Shown: in pieces, positions 46,219 to 55,835 of the stretch | How the letters are laid out: each line of letters begins with the position of its first letter | Position numbering within the stretch: position 1 is the first letter of the stretch | DNA from: Methanobacterium spitsbergense | GTDB lineage: Archaea; Methanobacteriota; Methanobacteria; Methanobacteriales; Methanobacteriaceae | Assembly: GCF_019931065.1 (NCBI RefSeq) | Contig: NZ_JAIOUQ010000017.1 | Span: forward strand, 85,424 to 149,423 | Direction: 5' to 3' | DNA length: 64,000 nt | Translations under genes and position numbers: made by a program | Notes under the pieces: generated by a model | Told to the model about the DNA's origin: nothing | The model's input: the letters and a program-made list of their open reading frames with translations, nothing else | Database searches by the model: none

Positions 46219-47223
46219 ATGTTCGAATCGATCGGCACCGCACTGCATGGTGAACCTGTTAATAAAGAAGAAGTAAAGCGATTGCGGGAATTGATAGTGT
46301 ATGAAGGATCTGATCTAAAAAAAAGTTTGATAAGATTCTTCACCCTGCTAATTCTTGCTACAGGTATTGCTACGTATGGACTATTAGGGAATAATGTGGC
46401 AACAATTATAGGGGCTATGATTGTAGCACCACTCATGCTGCCGATTATGGGACTTGCTTTCGGTATCAGCATTGGTGATAGCAAAGCCATTAAAAGTACA
46501 CTTACTTATCAGCTTGGCAGGAATCGCCACAGCGATCGTAATTGGTTACATTTTGACCTTACCTATAAGTAACATTGTCCAGCCCCTAAACATCGACCAA
46601 ATAATGAGTCGTACTTCACCACGTATTTTGGACCTCCTTGCGGCCCTAGTTACCGGGCTTGAGGTGCTTTTGCCATGTCGCGCAGCGATGTTTCTGACAC
46701 CCTTCCAGGGGTGGCAATCGCAATATCTCTTGTTCCTCCTTTAGCAAATACGGGCATTCTATTGGCAACATCTAATTATACCTTGGCCATTGGGAGTTTT
46801 CTGCTCTTTATAACAAACTACTTTGCAATATTGCTGACAGGAGCTGCCCTTTTTGCACTAATAGGCTTTTCCAGGGCAGCTCGCCTAAATCAATCTGTGC
46901 ACACAAGGCGGAAAAGTATTGCTATTGTCTTAGTCATGATTTCTTTGATTGCTATACCACTGGCCTATAACGGCTACAACATCAATATCAATAACGCTAT
47001 CACACAAAATGTTCAAGATGCATCAACCACCTGGTTGAATGGAACTTCATACAAGGTAGCATCCGTAAATGCAGAAAATGCCAACAATACAGTGATTCTC
47101 GTTGTTGTAGGAAACGGTCAGTTACCTCCTGTGCAAGACCTCGAGCAGCAGCTTGATGGAAAGCTTTATAGTAGAACACTCCAAGTTGAAGTAATCCCTT
47201 CCAATACATACTATTTAAAATAA
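46219..47223 (+). pseudogene. DUF389 membrane protein, two frameshifts
   Basis: Three overlapping frames make one DUF389 (TIGR00341-like) protein. Frame one runs from MFESIGTALHGEPVNKEEVK to ISIGDSKAIK (about 46219-46500). Frame two has LLISLAGIATAIVIGYILTL to LDLLAALVTGL (about 46480-46660). Frame three runs from AFAMSRSDVSDTLPGVAIAI to the end at 47223. Each junction needs one missing base; the second would restore GLAGAFAMS. GGAG precedes the start. It has six or more membrane helices. The frameshifts could be real inactivation or assembly error, because the protein is otherwise intact. Confidence 0.8.
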
Positions 47224-47424
47224 TTAAACACTAATAGGGCCAGTGTTATTATGAATAGACAGTTTTTGAATTGTTCTGGAAAGACAGAAACTTGAAGGAA
47301 GAATGCCTATAAAAAGAACATTTTTCATATAACAATTTAAAAAAACTAATATAATCATCCTAAACTCTTCTCAACAATCATAATTTCATCTTCTGTCAAA
47401 CTACTGGAGAACAAACAAATGATG

Positions 47425-47750
47425 CTATGACGAACTAAAATATCCAATTTCGTTATTACCAGAATTTAACGAAATAAAAATGGCTATTTACTGTAAATAA
47501 GTCCATAATCCTACTAAATTGGAGATATGATTATATTATGGTAATATTATTGTATGGTCAGATATCTGGACTTGTATCTTCTTTAGTAACTATGTTTTAG
47601 GGTTTAAATTTTTTTGTTTATAATAAATTTTAGGTTAATTTTAATGTTGCAGATTATTGACTATAAAGAATTTCAAATATAGGTATTAACTTGTTGAAAT
47701 TAATAACATTGAATGTCTTTTTTACCTAATATTCAATTAAATCCGCTCCA
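47425..47750 (+). repeat. dispersed intergenic repeat, copy B
   Basis: It is homologous over about 300 bp to 36990-37325 (shared TAATAAATTTTAGGTTAA, AATTTCAAATA, GGTATTAAC, TTTTTTACCTAAT). It carries the inverted repeat ATTTCGTTA/TAACGAAAT at 47447-47475. Confidence 0.65.
47447..47475. repeat. lox/dif-like inverted repeat, copy B
   Basis: Perfect 9-bp arms ATTTCGTTA and TAACGAAAT around an 11-bp spacer (TTACCAGAATT), inside the dispersed repeat. Confidence 0.6.
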
Positions 47751-47800
47751 TACATCTGTAATGGATAATTTTTTTTAAACGTTAAAAAAGAGCAAATATT

Positions 47801-47980
47801 TCATTTAATAAATTTATATTTTTTAGCAATCCTACACATTGCATTATCTCTTAAAATAACTCTTTGTGCTTTATGTCTTCCAGATTTAACTATAACTTGG
47901 ATATCGGATATCTTTCTTGCCTCGCCTACTATCCGATCTCCTTTTATTGTTGTTCCTTCTTTAGTATATGTGTCAGTCAT
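47801..47980 (-). CDS. small basic protein translationally coupled to an RHH protein
   Basis: The 59-residue product begins MTDTYTKEGTTIKGDRIVGE, then ARKISDIQVIVKSGRHKAQR, and ends in a basic RIAKKYKFIK. It looks beta-rich with a basic tail. No family was recognised. Its ATG overlaps the TGA of the RHH gene (ATGA), so the two are an operon. The size, order and palindromic operator fit a toxin-antitoxin-like or plasmid-type regulator pair, but no toxin motif can be named. Confidence 0.65.
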   Translation of the reverse strand: MTDTYTKEGTTIKGDRIVGEARKISDIQVIVKSGRHKAQRVILRDNAMCRIAKKYKFIK

Positions 47981-48324
47981 GTTTTTATCCCTTGTAAGCG
48001 TCCTTCTTGTTCTAATTCTTCTGTTATCTGGCATACTAATTCATAATCTAATTCTAGGTTTTCGGATACTTCATAGTCATAAGCTTCGTTGTAATTCCTG
48101 TAATATCCTAAAATTTCTTTTTTAGCATCTTCATAAATAATATCACGTAGTTTTATAACTTTGGTAGCTTTCAGTTTATCTCTTACGGATTCTCTTAAAA
48201 AATCGGATACACTTAAATATAATCCATTGTTTACTAGATTTACTATTTCTTCATATTCCCTTAGAGTTAATTTTGTCCCTACTGTTTTAGCTTGTTTTAT
48301 TTCTTTATGATCTGCAAAAGTCAT
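47977..48324 (-). CDS. ribbon-helix-helix DNA-binding protein
   Basis: The 115-residue protein has an RHH core: TVGTKLTLREYEEIVNLVNN, then LYLSVSDFLRESVRDKL. An acidic C-terminal extension (about 65-115, YEVSENLELDYELVCQITEE) could bind a partner. A 27-bp near-palindrome containing the TATA box lies 5-32 bp ahead of the ATG, so autorepression is likely. The next gene overlaps by 4 nt. It is similar in plan to CopG/ParD-type antitoxins. Confidence 0.8.
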   Translation of the reverse strand: MTFADHKEIKQAKTVGTKLTLREYEEIVNLVNNGLYLSVSDFLRESVRDKLKATKVIKLRDIIYEDAKKEILGYYRNYNEAYDYEVSENLELDYELVCQITEELEQEGRLQGIKT

Positions 48325-48329
48325 ATTTT

Positions 48330-48356
48330 GTTATATATGGTTAACTATATATAAAC
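48330..48356 (-). promoter_or_regulatory. palindromic operator/promoter of the RHH operon
   Basis: A near-perfect palindrome is centred on GGTTAAC, with arms GTTATATAT and ATATATAAAC. It overlaps the TATA box and sits just upstream of the RHH start codon. Confidence 0.6.
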
Positions 48357-49072
48357 TTGTTAAAATTACAAAGATAAAAATGAATTTTGGAAAAAATATA
48401 ACACATTCATTTATTGCCATTTTAAACTATTCAATTTTTATCCAAAAATGCCCGCTAATCTATTAGTTTAATGGCCGAGTAAAAAACTCGAATCCAAAAA
48501 ATTATACTCATTAATAATTAAAATTTGACTTCGTTAAATCGTTGGGTATATAGCGAATACTTCGATAGCGTTCGTGAACCGGCTCCAAAAAATCGCATCA
48601 GAAATCAGGGACCCTCCAAGAATTTTTGTGGACGGCATCCTGCGAAGCGGAAGGATTCCAAAAGTAAAAAAATAAAATAGTATTGTATTATTTTAATTCT
48701 ACGATTTCTTAGGTCTCTTGTGATTCTATACTGTTCAGGAATTCGTCTCATGAAATATCCAAATACACCACCAATTATAGCCAAATGATCATTTCCACGA
48801 GGATGAAGTTACTATTGGAATCACTGTAAGCAGTACAGCTATTACACCAGAATAAGTGCATTAAGTACGCCGTCTTTTATGTTCTCCGTCAATCAAAACA
48901 CTTACTACAAGTCATACCAGAAAGAAACCAAGGACCATTACACTTTGGGCCTAGATACAAAGACATAGCCACAAGAGCCAGAGTGAACAATATACCTATT
49001 TATCATTGGTCTCCGTTCAAACATAAATTCTAACTTCCTAAAATTTTTATGAAAATCCTCAAATACATTATT
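48357..49072. other. stretch without an intact gene, about 715 bp
   Basis: ACTTCGTTA at 48528-48536, followed by AATCG, repeats one half of the lox-like site. Between 48690 and 48990 the minus strand reads LALVAMSLYLGPKCNGPWFL and GGVFGYFMRRIPEQYRITRD in different frames, perhaps a decayed membrane protein gene. GC-richer DNA at 48580-48660 has no gene signal. Confidence 0.35.
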
Positions 49073-50056
49073 CTATGATGGAATGAAAGATGGGCCTTCA
49101 AAATCATTTGGAAAGTTATAATGGATAATGGTTAAATCATCTATATAAACCACGGGTCCACGAAAATATGCGGTAAGGATTCCTCCACCACCAATTGGCG
49201 CCCAATTAGTGGTGATTGTTGACCCATAAACGTACAATGTGCCTGTATTATAGATGCCCCCACCTAAGCCAGCAGTATTGTTTTTAATTGTTGAATCTTC
49301 AATAGTTAAGAAACCATGATTCCCAATTCCTCCACCGGTACCGAGATCATTATCACACTGCCTTGAAGTATTGTTTGTAATATTGGAATCTTCTATAGTT
49401 AATGACCCTCCCTCAATATAGATTCCTCCACCGTCAGTAGATGCGCTGTTGTTTTCGATTATTGCCCTGCTTATAGTCATTGTACCGAAATCAGTTGAGA
49501 TGCCGCCGCCGTAGCTTTGTGATGCGCAGTTGGTGATTGTTGAGTTTTCTAGGGTTACTGACTGCCCGTCATTACGTATTCCTCCACCACCCCAGTTTTT
49601 GGGTGTTATCCCATTTTTTAAGGTGAAGTTGATGATTGTAACTGCAACTGATCGGGTGTATATATGTCCATCTGCTGATTGGATGATTATACATGGATAT
49701 GCTTGTTGTCCATCGATGATGGTGTTGTTTTGGTTATCCCCGATTAGAGTGATATTTTTATTGATCTGAAGATTATTATAATATGTTCCGGGTCCTACTC
49801 TTATAGTGTCACCCGGATTTGCAACTCCAAGTGCGATTTCAATATTCCGTTTAGGCCTTTCCGGTGTTAATCCATCATTCCTATCCGTACCATTTTTAGC
49901 AACATATATCGTCTTAGCACCGACCGGATCAACATTTACTCCACCAACACTCACATTATTATCGTTTGGCGCCACGCTGATAGCATAAATTCCAGGAACA
50001 CTTCCCATAATCATTAAAACTACCAGGAATAGCGGCATTTTAAAATCTTTCATCAT
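49073..50056 (-). CDS. secreted right-handed beta-helix surface protein (short adhesin-like)
   Basis: The 327-residue exported protein has a signal peptide (about 5-25), then IYVAKNGTDRNDGLTPERPK, the pectate-lyase-like entry seen in adhesin-like proteins. About seven beta-helix rungs follow (GGGIYIEGGSLTIEDSNITN, NNTAGLGGGIYNTGTLYVYG). It lacks the Ig-like and Big_5 domains of the larger relatives and ends soon after the helix, so it may be a complete short form or a truncation. GGAGG lies upstream of the ATG. It shares an unusual promoter with the gene at 52520. Confidence 0.85.
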   Translation of the reverse strand: MMKDFKMPLFLVVLMIMGSVPGIYAISVAPNDNNVSVGGVNVDPVGAKTIYVAKNGTDRNDGLTPERPKRNIEIALGVANPGDTIRVGPGTYYNNLQINKNITLIGDNQNNTIIDGQQAYPCIIIQSADGHIYTRSVAVTIINFTLKNGITPKNWGGGGIRNDGQSVTLENSTITNCASQSYGGGISTDFGTMTISRAIIENNSASTDGGGIYIEGGSLTIEDSNITNNTSRQCDNDLGTGGGIGNHGFLTIEDSTIKNNTAGLGGGIYNTGTLYVYGSTITTNWAPIGGGGILTAYFRGPVVYIDDLTIIHYNFPNDFEGPSFIPS

Positions 50057-50230
50057 ATGAACCTCCTATCTAAATAATACTTTGTTGATCTTTAATATCC
50101 ACTAGGGGCTATGTTTACAGGGGCATTTCCAGGTCCAATGAGAACGTATGGTATGTCCAACATCACCGAAATACTGTGAATTATATCCTTCATAGTCCCA
50201 GGATTACCATCTGTTGTCTATGTTGATTTT

Positions 50231-50278
50231 AATTAAAGTATAATGTAAAAGTTTTAATATATAAGTATTCTGATTATT
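50231..50278 (-). promoter_or_regulatory. promoter of the short adhesin, twin of 52909-52957
   Basis: On the minus strand ATACTTATATATT is a strong TATA box, followed by AACTTTTACATTATACTTTA. The same 48-bp block recurs upstream of the gene at 52520 with few changes. The leader would be about 150 nt. Confidence 0.6.
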
Positions 50279-50334
50279 GATGTCTATAAACGATTAGGAT
50301 GCCCAGACTGAGAATTAATTTGAAAAAGTTTAAA

Positions 50335-50365
50335 AAATAAAATTTTGCCCATAGCTTGGGCAAAA
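50335..50365 (-). terminator. hairpin terminator of the envelope operon
   Basis: TTTTGCCC and GGGCAAAA form a perfect 8-bp stem with a 7-nt loop, followed on the minus strand by a T-rich run. It is placed about 60 bp after the stop at 50422. Confidence 0.65.
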
Positions 50366-50421
50366 AAATTGGAGATCCCTTTTTCGAATTTATACTCATA
50401 CTATATCTTAATGCCAGATGT

Positions 50422-52520
50422 CTATGAAATTTTTATGTTTATCCAGGCGATATTTGACATCGTCCCATCTGGCAGTTGTAGTCTGTAGGCTAATGAATCA
50501 GTTCCCATGTAGTCCTTAAATGGAATATACTGTATGGTGGTATGACCGAATACGGAGTCGGCCAATGTAGAGTTTCCATGTAATGGTGATTGAACCCGAA
50601 GAATTTTGCCATTAGAGCTAATATTCAAGTTTAAGGCCTTGTCTTTGGCGATGGTGTAAGTTAAATTTTGCGCAGTGTCATTTAAAGTAATATTAATTGA
50701 ATTATCATTAACTACTTGGATATTAACCGTAGCAACTTTGGATATGAAGCCTTTACTGTCCTTTACTTTGTAGGTTAAGGTATCATTACCTAGATACCCA
50801 TCAGCAGGTGTGTACACAAATCTAGTACCATTAACAGTTATATTCCCGTGTTTAGGTGCAGATACTATGATGGCATTTACCAAATCACCATCTTCATCTG
50901 TGGCATTACAAACACCCACCCAATCCTTATTCATGGCGGTGATCACTGACATATTTCCAGCTACAGGAACATGCCCAGAAGATGAAAGTGACAGGAAATT
51001 GTTTAAATCCTCCTCAGAATTGTCCGCTTTGTCCTTATTGTCATTAGCCATAACCTTGATTGGTGCAATGGACACAGCTAATGCGGCTGCTGCTATTGTA
51101 AGAGTTACCCCTAGAACTTCTAATCGTCTCTTAGTTTTTTCAAGCTTTCTTATCTCTGCTGAGATGCCTGCGCGCAGTAGTACATATGTCGCTTTTTTTG
51201 TTATCTTTAGTGCCTTGATCTTGTAGTGCAATCTCAATACATACAGACCTATTGATCCTGCCAACATACCGAGGGCACCGGCAGAGATCTCGAGTCCAAG
51301 AGCAGATTTTCTTGCGTCTTTGCCTTATCCTGTAGTGCCTGTATATCCTTATCTTGTAAATTGTATGCTTGATGAACTACCGTATAACTGTCAATATACG
51401 TACTTGGTACTAAAACGTATGAAATTCTATCGTCTGCCGATTGTTTTGAGATATTAGCGGTTTGGTGATTTTCTCCCTGTATGGTCACAGAATTATCTGT
51501 GATGTTATAGATTTTTACATATCTGTAATAATTATCATTAGTGCGGTAATTAACTACATCACCCACATGCAAACCCCCGCTGTCAAGGGTCGACTTCACC
51601 GTAAAATTTTTGGGAGCAAATGCTATCGAAAGCTTGTTCGCCATGTCCACGGCTTGGTCATACGCCGGAGAATTATCGTTCGTTGCATTGACTTCAATGT
51701 TATTTAACTCATTTTGTGTCCAATTAAGATCGGTTGCGGTTGTGTTTAAGCTTTGACTATGATCCAGGAGGTCCTTGCTTATTTTCAGAATTTGGATCGT
51801 TTTTAAGGTCAGCAGGTGGATCCTTTTTTTCATGATCCTTTTTTTGACTATGTCTAGTGGAATCTTATCAAGCTCGTCTAGAGTTTGATTCAAAAGTTCT
51901 GTATCATTTGTTATTCCTTCAGTTTCCTGATCTATTTGATTTGTATCGTCTGCTATCTTTAGGTTTAAGAATTCCTCATAGGTCATATTAGGGATGGGAT
52001 TGTGTCCTGTTGCATTATATATTATATCTACCAGAGGAAGATCGGAAAGATTAGTTTCTGATACTTCTCCTGGGAGAACTATTTTATCTGATTGGGTTTG
52101 TCCATTTCCAGAACTATTTGTTACCGTCTGTAGCCTGGCGGCCTTATCTTTAATGCTAAAATATAAATCTTTAATTTCAAACACTGTTGTAAGAATCCTG
52201 TCGATTCTGTACCATGGAGTATGTAAAAGTTCTTCGACTTTTGTATTGAATTTATCCATGTCAGCTTGCATTACTTCAGCCAGTGGTCCCATTTGGGTCC
52301 CATAATTTTGCAGTGCTTCAAGCTGCCCTTGATCAACAGGATATGAATTATTATCGCTTCCGAATACTTCTCCCATCTCTGCCGCGCTTGCCGGAGTCAT
52401 ACTTATTATTAAAATAACAATAAACAGACTTAAAAGTTTAATCTTCATCTTTATCATTACAATAAACCCTCCTTCTATAAGCGTAATTATTAGGAAAACC
52501 TTTGCATTTCCCTTCAACAT
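50422..52520 (-). pseudogene. large exported envelope protein split by one frameshift
   Basis: Two overlapping frames form one protein of about 690 residues. The first (52520-51249) has a signal peptide (start probably ATG 52457), a long helical region and a beta-rich segment (STLDSGGLHVGDVVNYRTND). At about 51318 one G appears lost: with it, DKAKDARKSALGLEISAGAL joins directly to the second frame. That frame has two membrane helices (GSIGLYVL, VLGVTLTIAAAALAVSIAPI) and two cadherin-like domains (PKHGNITVNGTRFVYTPADG, YLGNDTLTYKVKDSKG). Whether the shift is real or a sequence error is open. Anchored surface protein of unknown function. Confidence 0.7.
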
Positions 52521-53319
52521 CTATTAGAAAATCCTGCGTATGCTCCGTTTTAACTGATTAAACAGAGTATACTCTCTTTAAAATGGAAATTACTTGATGT
52601 TTATATGGTAAATAACGTACTTTGGAACAACCCATTCATATTCATGATTATATGTGTTTTGCGCCGGGTTTGAATGTCTTAAAAAAAGAACACTTGCTGT
52701 TTAAGTAAACTATACTAAGGCTGCGAAATGGTAGAATTCAGTTTATCATGAAAAAGAAGTTTTTTCGTACGTCTATTTGATGTTCTTCTATATTTAATAA
52801 ATTATCTACTGCGAATACTCCTGAAAAACCCTGCTTAAAGAGAAAATAGTAAGGATTAGCATGTGATTATTTTTCAAGATCTGAGCATTTCACCTCCCAT
52901 GTCCTTACAACTAAAGTATAATGTAAAAGTTCAAATATATAAGTATTACGATTATTATTACTCAGCTACATAAATCAACAGATAATAAAATTAATAATCA
53001 ACATCCCTAGACTAACACTTATAATTAGAGAATATTCCAAATTAAAAAATTTAATTAACGAATTAAAATCTCTAGATGGGGAGGAATTAGTAGATAAATT
53101 ATTCCCCAAGATAAAACATGGTCAAATATGTTCAGATCAAATTTAGGAGATATTGATACTAATGCTACACCTTTGAAATATTTGAAGAATTAAGAAAAAA
53201 TATAACTCAACCAGAAGTACCTACGAATGTTATACTCCGTTTCAACTCCGAATAACAATTGTTAAATTTCCATAAAAATATTTAGTATGAAAATTATGCT
53301 ATATTTAGGGGATAATTTT
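52521..53319. other. stretch without an intact gene, about 800 bp
   Basis: It holds a promoter twin (52909-52957). On the plus strand at about 52985-53144 there is an open frame without a start (REYSKLKNLINELKSLDGEE, LVDKLFPKIKHGQIC), perhaps the tail of a decayed gene. No known family was recognised. Confidence 0.35.
52909..52957 (-). promoter_or_regulatory. promoter of the envelope protein gene, twin of 50231-50278
   Basis: It has the same TATA box and identical downstream AACTTTTACATTATACTTTA block as 50231-50278. It lies about 390 bp from the start at 52520, giving a long leader. A GGGAGGTGA followed by ATG and a four-codon frame (MLRS) lies in that leader. Confidence 0.55.
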
Positions 53320-53490
53320 ATGGTTGAATATGTCCGTAAGGTTGGTGATGATTGTTGGCATTTCTGTACAAATTGCTCAAAATATCCGCAGTTTAGTACT
53401 TACAGAAGAGTATCTAATCCAAGTTCAGATGATATATGTAGAGAATGTTTAAGAAATGAAAAGAATAACAATTGCAACAAAAAGTATTAA
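53320..53490 (+). CDS. small zinc-finger protein
   Basis: The 56-residue protein begins MVEYVRKVGDDCWHFCTNCS and has paired cysteines (CTNC about 16-19 and CREC about 44-47) with an aromatic-rich first knuckle, a probable zinc ribbon. AGGGGAT at 53307-53313 fixes ATG 53320 rather than 53287. Similar tiny zinc proteins occur singly in archaeal genomes, but their role is unknown. It stands alone in a region of decayed genes. Confidence 0.65.
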   Translation: MVEYVRKVGDDCWHFCTNCSKYPQFSTYRRVSNPSSDDICRECLRNEKNNNCNKKY

Positions 53491-54136
53491 TATGTTAGGA
53501 TTATATAATAATTATTATGGGCGGATTCATACTGGGGTTCCAGGGGGGTTCCCTAAATTAGTTAATTCTTTATTACTTATCTTATAACCTCAAAACAAAG
53601 ACTAAAATTTAGAAGGGATACTTATGAAAAGAATGTTTAAATGAAAAAGTAGCATTTTAATTATTCATAATAATAGGAATTTTAGTAAGTGGTTTCATAG
53701 GATATTTTTTAATTTCTTTATCAAATATCCAGGCCATCTCAGTAAAACTATCAAGGCCATCTCAGTATCTGTCTTTGACTGTATATAATCTGAAATTAAT
53801 TGATTTGTATAATATAAATATATTCAACTTCGTTAAATCGTGCTATAACGAAGTAGAATTGCATATTTTTTTAATTAAATTAATATAAACTATTAAAATT
53901 AACGATACAGGTATATTAAAGGTTAATAATTTAATTGACTGATCCTGGGACTTCTATCTATTTTAATATAGAGTTTTTGGGTTATATTATTATCATATCC
54001 AATTACTATTTGCTAGAGTGCAGATAAAGAACATTATAGACTAATAAATACTTAATAATAACCTGTTTTAATAAATTTAAAGACTTATGAACTTCTTTTA
54101 TTGAATATTTTTTTTATCAGATTTTGGATTATATTC
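53491..54136. other. stretch without an intact gene, about 650 bp
   Basis: From 53624 a frame-shifted reading (MKRMF, then FIIIGILVSGFIGYFLISL) suggests a decayed one-helix membrane protein. A third dispersed-repeat copy begins at 53827. Confidence 0.4.
53827..54010 (+). repeat. dispersed repeat copy C with lox/dif-like inverted repeat
   Basis: ACTTCGTTA (53827-53835) and TAACGAAGT (53846-53854) are perfect 9-bp arms around AATCGTGCTA. Downstream, GGGACTTCTATCT and TTTTTGGGTTA match the internal blocks of copies A and B, more diverged. Confidence 0.55.
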
Positions 54137-54703
54137 TTAAATATTCTTCTTAAGATCATTAACTGTTTCTTTATGAATCTTTTCATATACCTGAAAATCA
54201 GGATCTTCTTTTATCATTTCTTCAAATTCTGTAAGTGCGTCCTGAAAAATTTCTAAGTTTAATATTTTTATTTTAATTCTTTTTAATTCATTTAAGTTAT
54301 CTATGGCCATTCTAAGATCCGATTCATTTTTATCTTTTTTGTAGATATTAAAAGAGTCTATAATAAGATTATAAAACATCAAATCCATTACCATTACAAA
54401 TTGCATTAAATTTTTCAGATTCTGATAGGATTTTACAGTATCTTCCAAACTTTTTGATAGAATGTCAAATAAATGATTATTGATTCTTTTCGATGCCCTG
54501 TTGTAAATATTGGGATTAGTATGTTGATGATCTTGAAAAAATTTAACGGTGGTATTCATCTTATTTAATCCATCATTCTTATTTTCATTCATGAATACAT
54601 CATCTATAGCTTTGTTAGTATACATAACTAATTGGTCTTCCAATTCTTGGGGATCAGAGTTTTCTACAATCCTATTAAATTTATTCTCAATATTTTTTGT
54701 CAT
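54137..54703 (-). CDS. helical protein of unknown function, second gene of an operon
   Basis: The 188-residue protein is acidic and almost all helical, with no signal peptide or membrane segment. Recognisable blocks are DGLNKMNTTVKFFQDHQHTN, INNHLFDILSKSLEDTVKSY and LNELKRIKIKILNLEIFQDA. No family was recognised. The start overlaps the stop of the upstream gene (ATGA). A frameshifted paralog lies 1.1 kb away at 55836-56167, so the family was once duplicated here. The two-gene coupling suggests that the products bind each other. Confidence 0.72.
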   Translation of the reverse strand: MTKNIENKFNRIVENSDPQELEDQLVMYTNKAIDDVFMNENKNDGLNKMNTTVKFFQDHQHTNPNIYNRASKRINNHLFDILSKSLEDTVKSYQNLKNLMQFVMVMDLMFYNLIIDSFNIYKKDKNESDLRMAIDNLNELKRIKIKILNLEIFQDALTEFEEMIKEDPDFQVYEKIHKETVNDLKKNI

Positions 54704-54981
54704 CTTTTACTCATCTTTTGGGCTTTTTCTAGAATTTCAATCTTCTTCTCAAGCTCTTCAACTTTCTGAGCTTCTTTGATTCTAGCATAGGTCTTCGATA
54801 AATAGGCAAGAGTTCTGATCATCTTTATCCTAACTTCTTCCTTTTTAGGATCCTTAATTCTTCCATTCCTAATTTTTTCAGATAAATTCTGGATTTCTTT
54901 TTCCAAAATTTCAGAAACACCATCTAATCCTAAAATTTCCTTATCTTCCAAGTTATCTAAATCCTTATCCATATTCGTCAT
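54700..54981 (-). CDS. coiled-coil protein of unknown function, first gene of an operon
   Basis: The 93-residue charged protein has an N-terminal acidic head (NMDKDLDNLEDKEILGLDGV), a helical middle (IRTLAYLSKTYARIKEAQKV) and a coiled-coil end (EELEKKIEILEKAQKMSKR). The start is ATG 54981 or ATG 54972. It overlaps the next gene by 4 nt. The middle resembles small terminase-like or adaptor helices only vaguely; no family is claimed. The 320 bp upstream (54982-55304) hold a TATA-like TTTATAGG and no gene. Confidence 0.65.
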   Translation of the reverse strand: MTNMDKDLDNLEDKEILGLDGVSEILEKEIQNLSEKIRNGRIKDPKKEEVRIKMIRTLAYLSKTYARIKEAQKVEELEKKIEILEKAQKMSKR

Positions 54982-55304
54982 CTCTAATTTTTCTGTAAGA
55001 AAATGGTAAATATCCTATTACATTAATGTCAGGATATTCAATACAAACATACTCCTTTTTTATGTAATTCTACTCAATGGCTCGTTGCTATACTCTATGA
55101 CATTACTAACCTATAAATATTATGAATTTTGGATTTTATCCCATATTAAATAAAAATAACTAAAAAAATAGGATAAAAAGTTAAAATAGGTTTTTAAAAA
55201 TTTTTTATTGCCTATTTAAAGGTTTTAATCTATACAAAACCTTTAAAATAAGAAATAATGTTAAAAATTTGAAGAAAAAAAATAATTTAATTAATTTATA
55301 ACAC

Positions 55305-55835
55305 CTACGCCTTTATAGTGAATCCAATACCCCGTAATTCATCAGGATCATATATTCTTCTTCCATCAACCACTATTGGCAGATTCATCAAATCTTTAAT
55401 CTTTTTAAAATCTATGGATTTGAATTCATCATGTAGTGTAATTAAAACAAGTGCATCTGCACCATTTAAAGCAGTATATAAATCATTGTTCAATACTCCA
55501 AATTTTTCATTGATTTCTTCGATGTACGGATCTACTACAATGACATTTGCTCCTTTCCATTTTAAATTTTTAGTCAATGTTTTAGCTGGTGATTCGCATG
55601 GATCGCCTACATTTCTTTATATGAGAAACCTAAAACAACTATATTTGAATTTTTTATTGATTTTTCCTTTTCATTTAGAGCATCTTGTACCAGATTAAAC
55701 ATGTGTAATGGCATGTTATCACTAATGGATCTTTCAGCAGCAATAAATTTAGAGTGATAACCCAATTCCTTGGGCTTTTTTAACTAGATAGTATGGGATC
55801 TACCTCCGGGATAATAAACATTAAAATTCCATTTA
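55305..55835 (-). pseudogene. UDP-N-acetyl-D-mannosamine dehydrogenase remnant
   Basis: The last 90 codons are open (LTKNLKWKGANVIVVDPYIE, LNGADALVLITLHDEFKSID, PIVVDGRRIYDPDELRGIGF), the UDP-binding domain of a WecC-type dehydrogenase. Upstream, small indels separate GDPCESPAKT, then NSNIVVLGFSYKE, ERSISDNMPLHMFNLVQDAL, KELGYHSKFIAAE, and a broken active-site region near 55790-55820 where PGG and PYYLVKKA can be read. At least three frameshifts are present and the NAD-binding half is gone. Confidence 0.85.

Noticed and set aside
51249..52457. C39-type cysteine peptidase domain
   Set aside because: A beta-rich stretch resembles segments beside such peptidases, but no catalytic Cys-His motif is visible.
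53827..53854. True phage P1 loxP site
   Set aside because: Only the arrangement and the ACTTCGT core resemble loxP; arms and spacer differ, so it is reported as lox/dif-like only.
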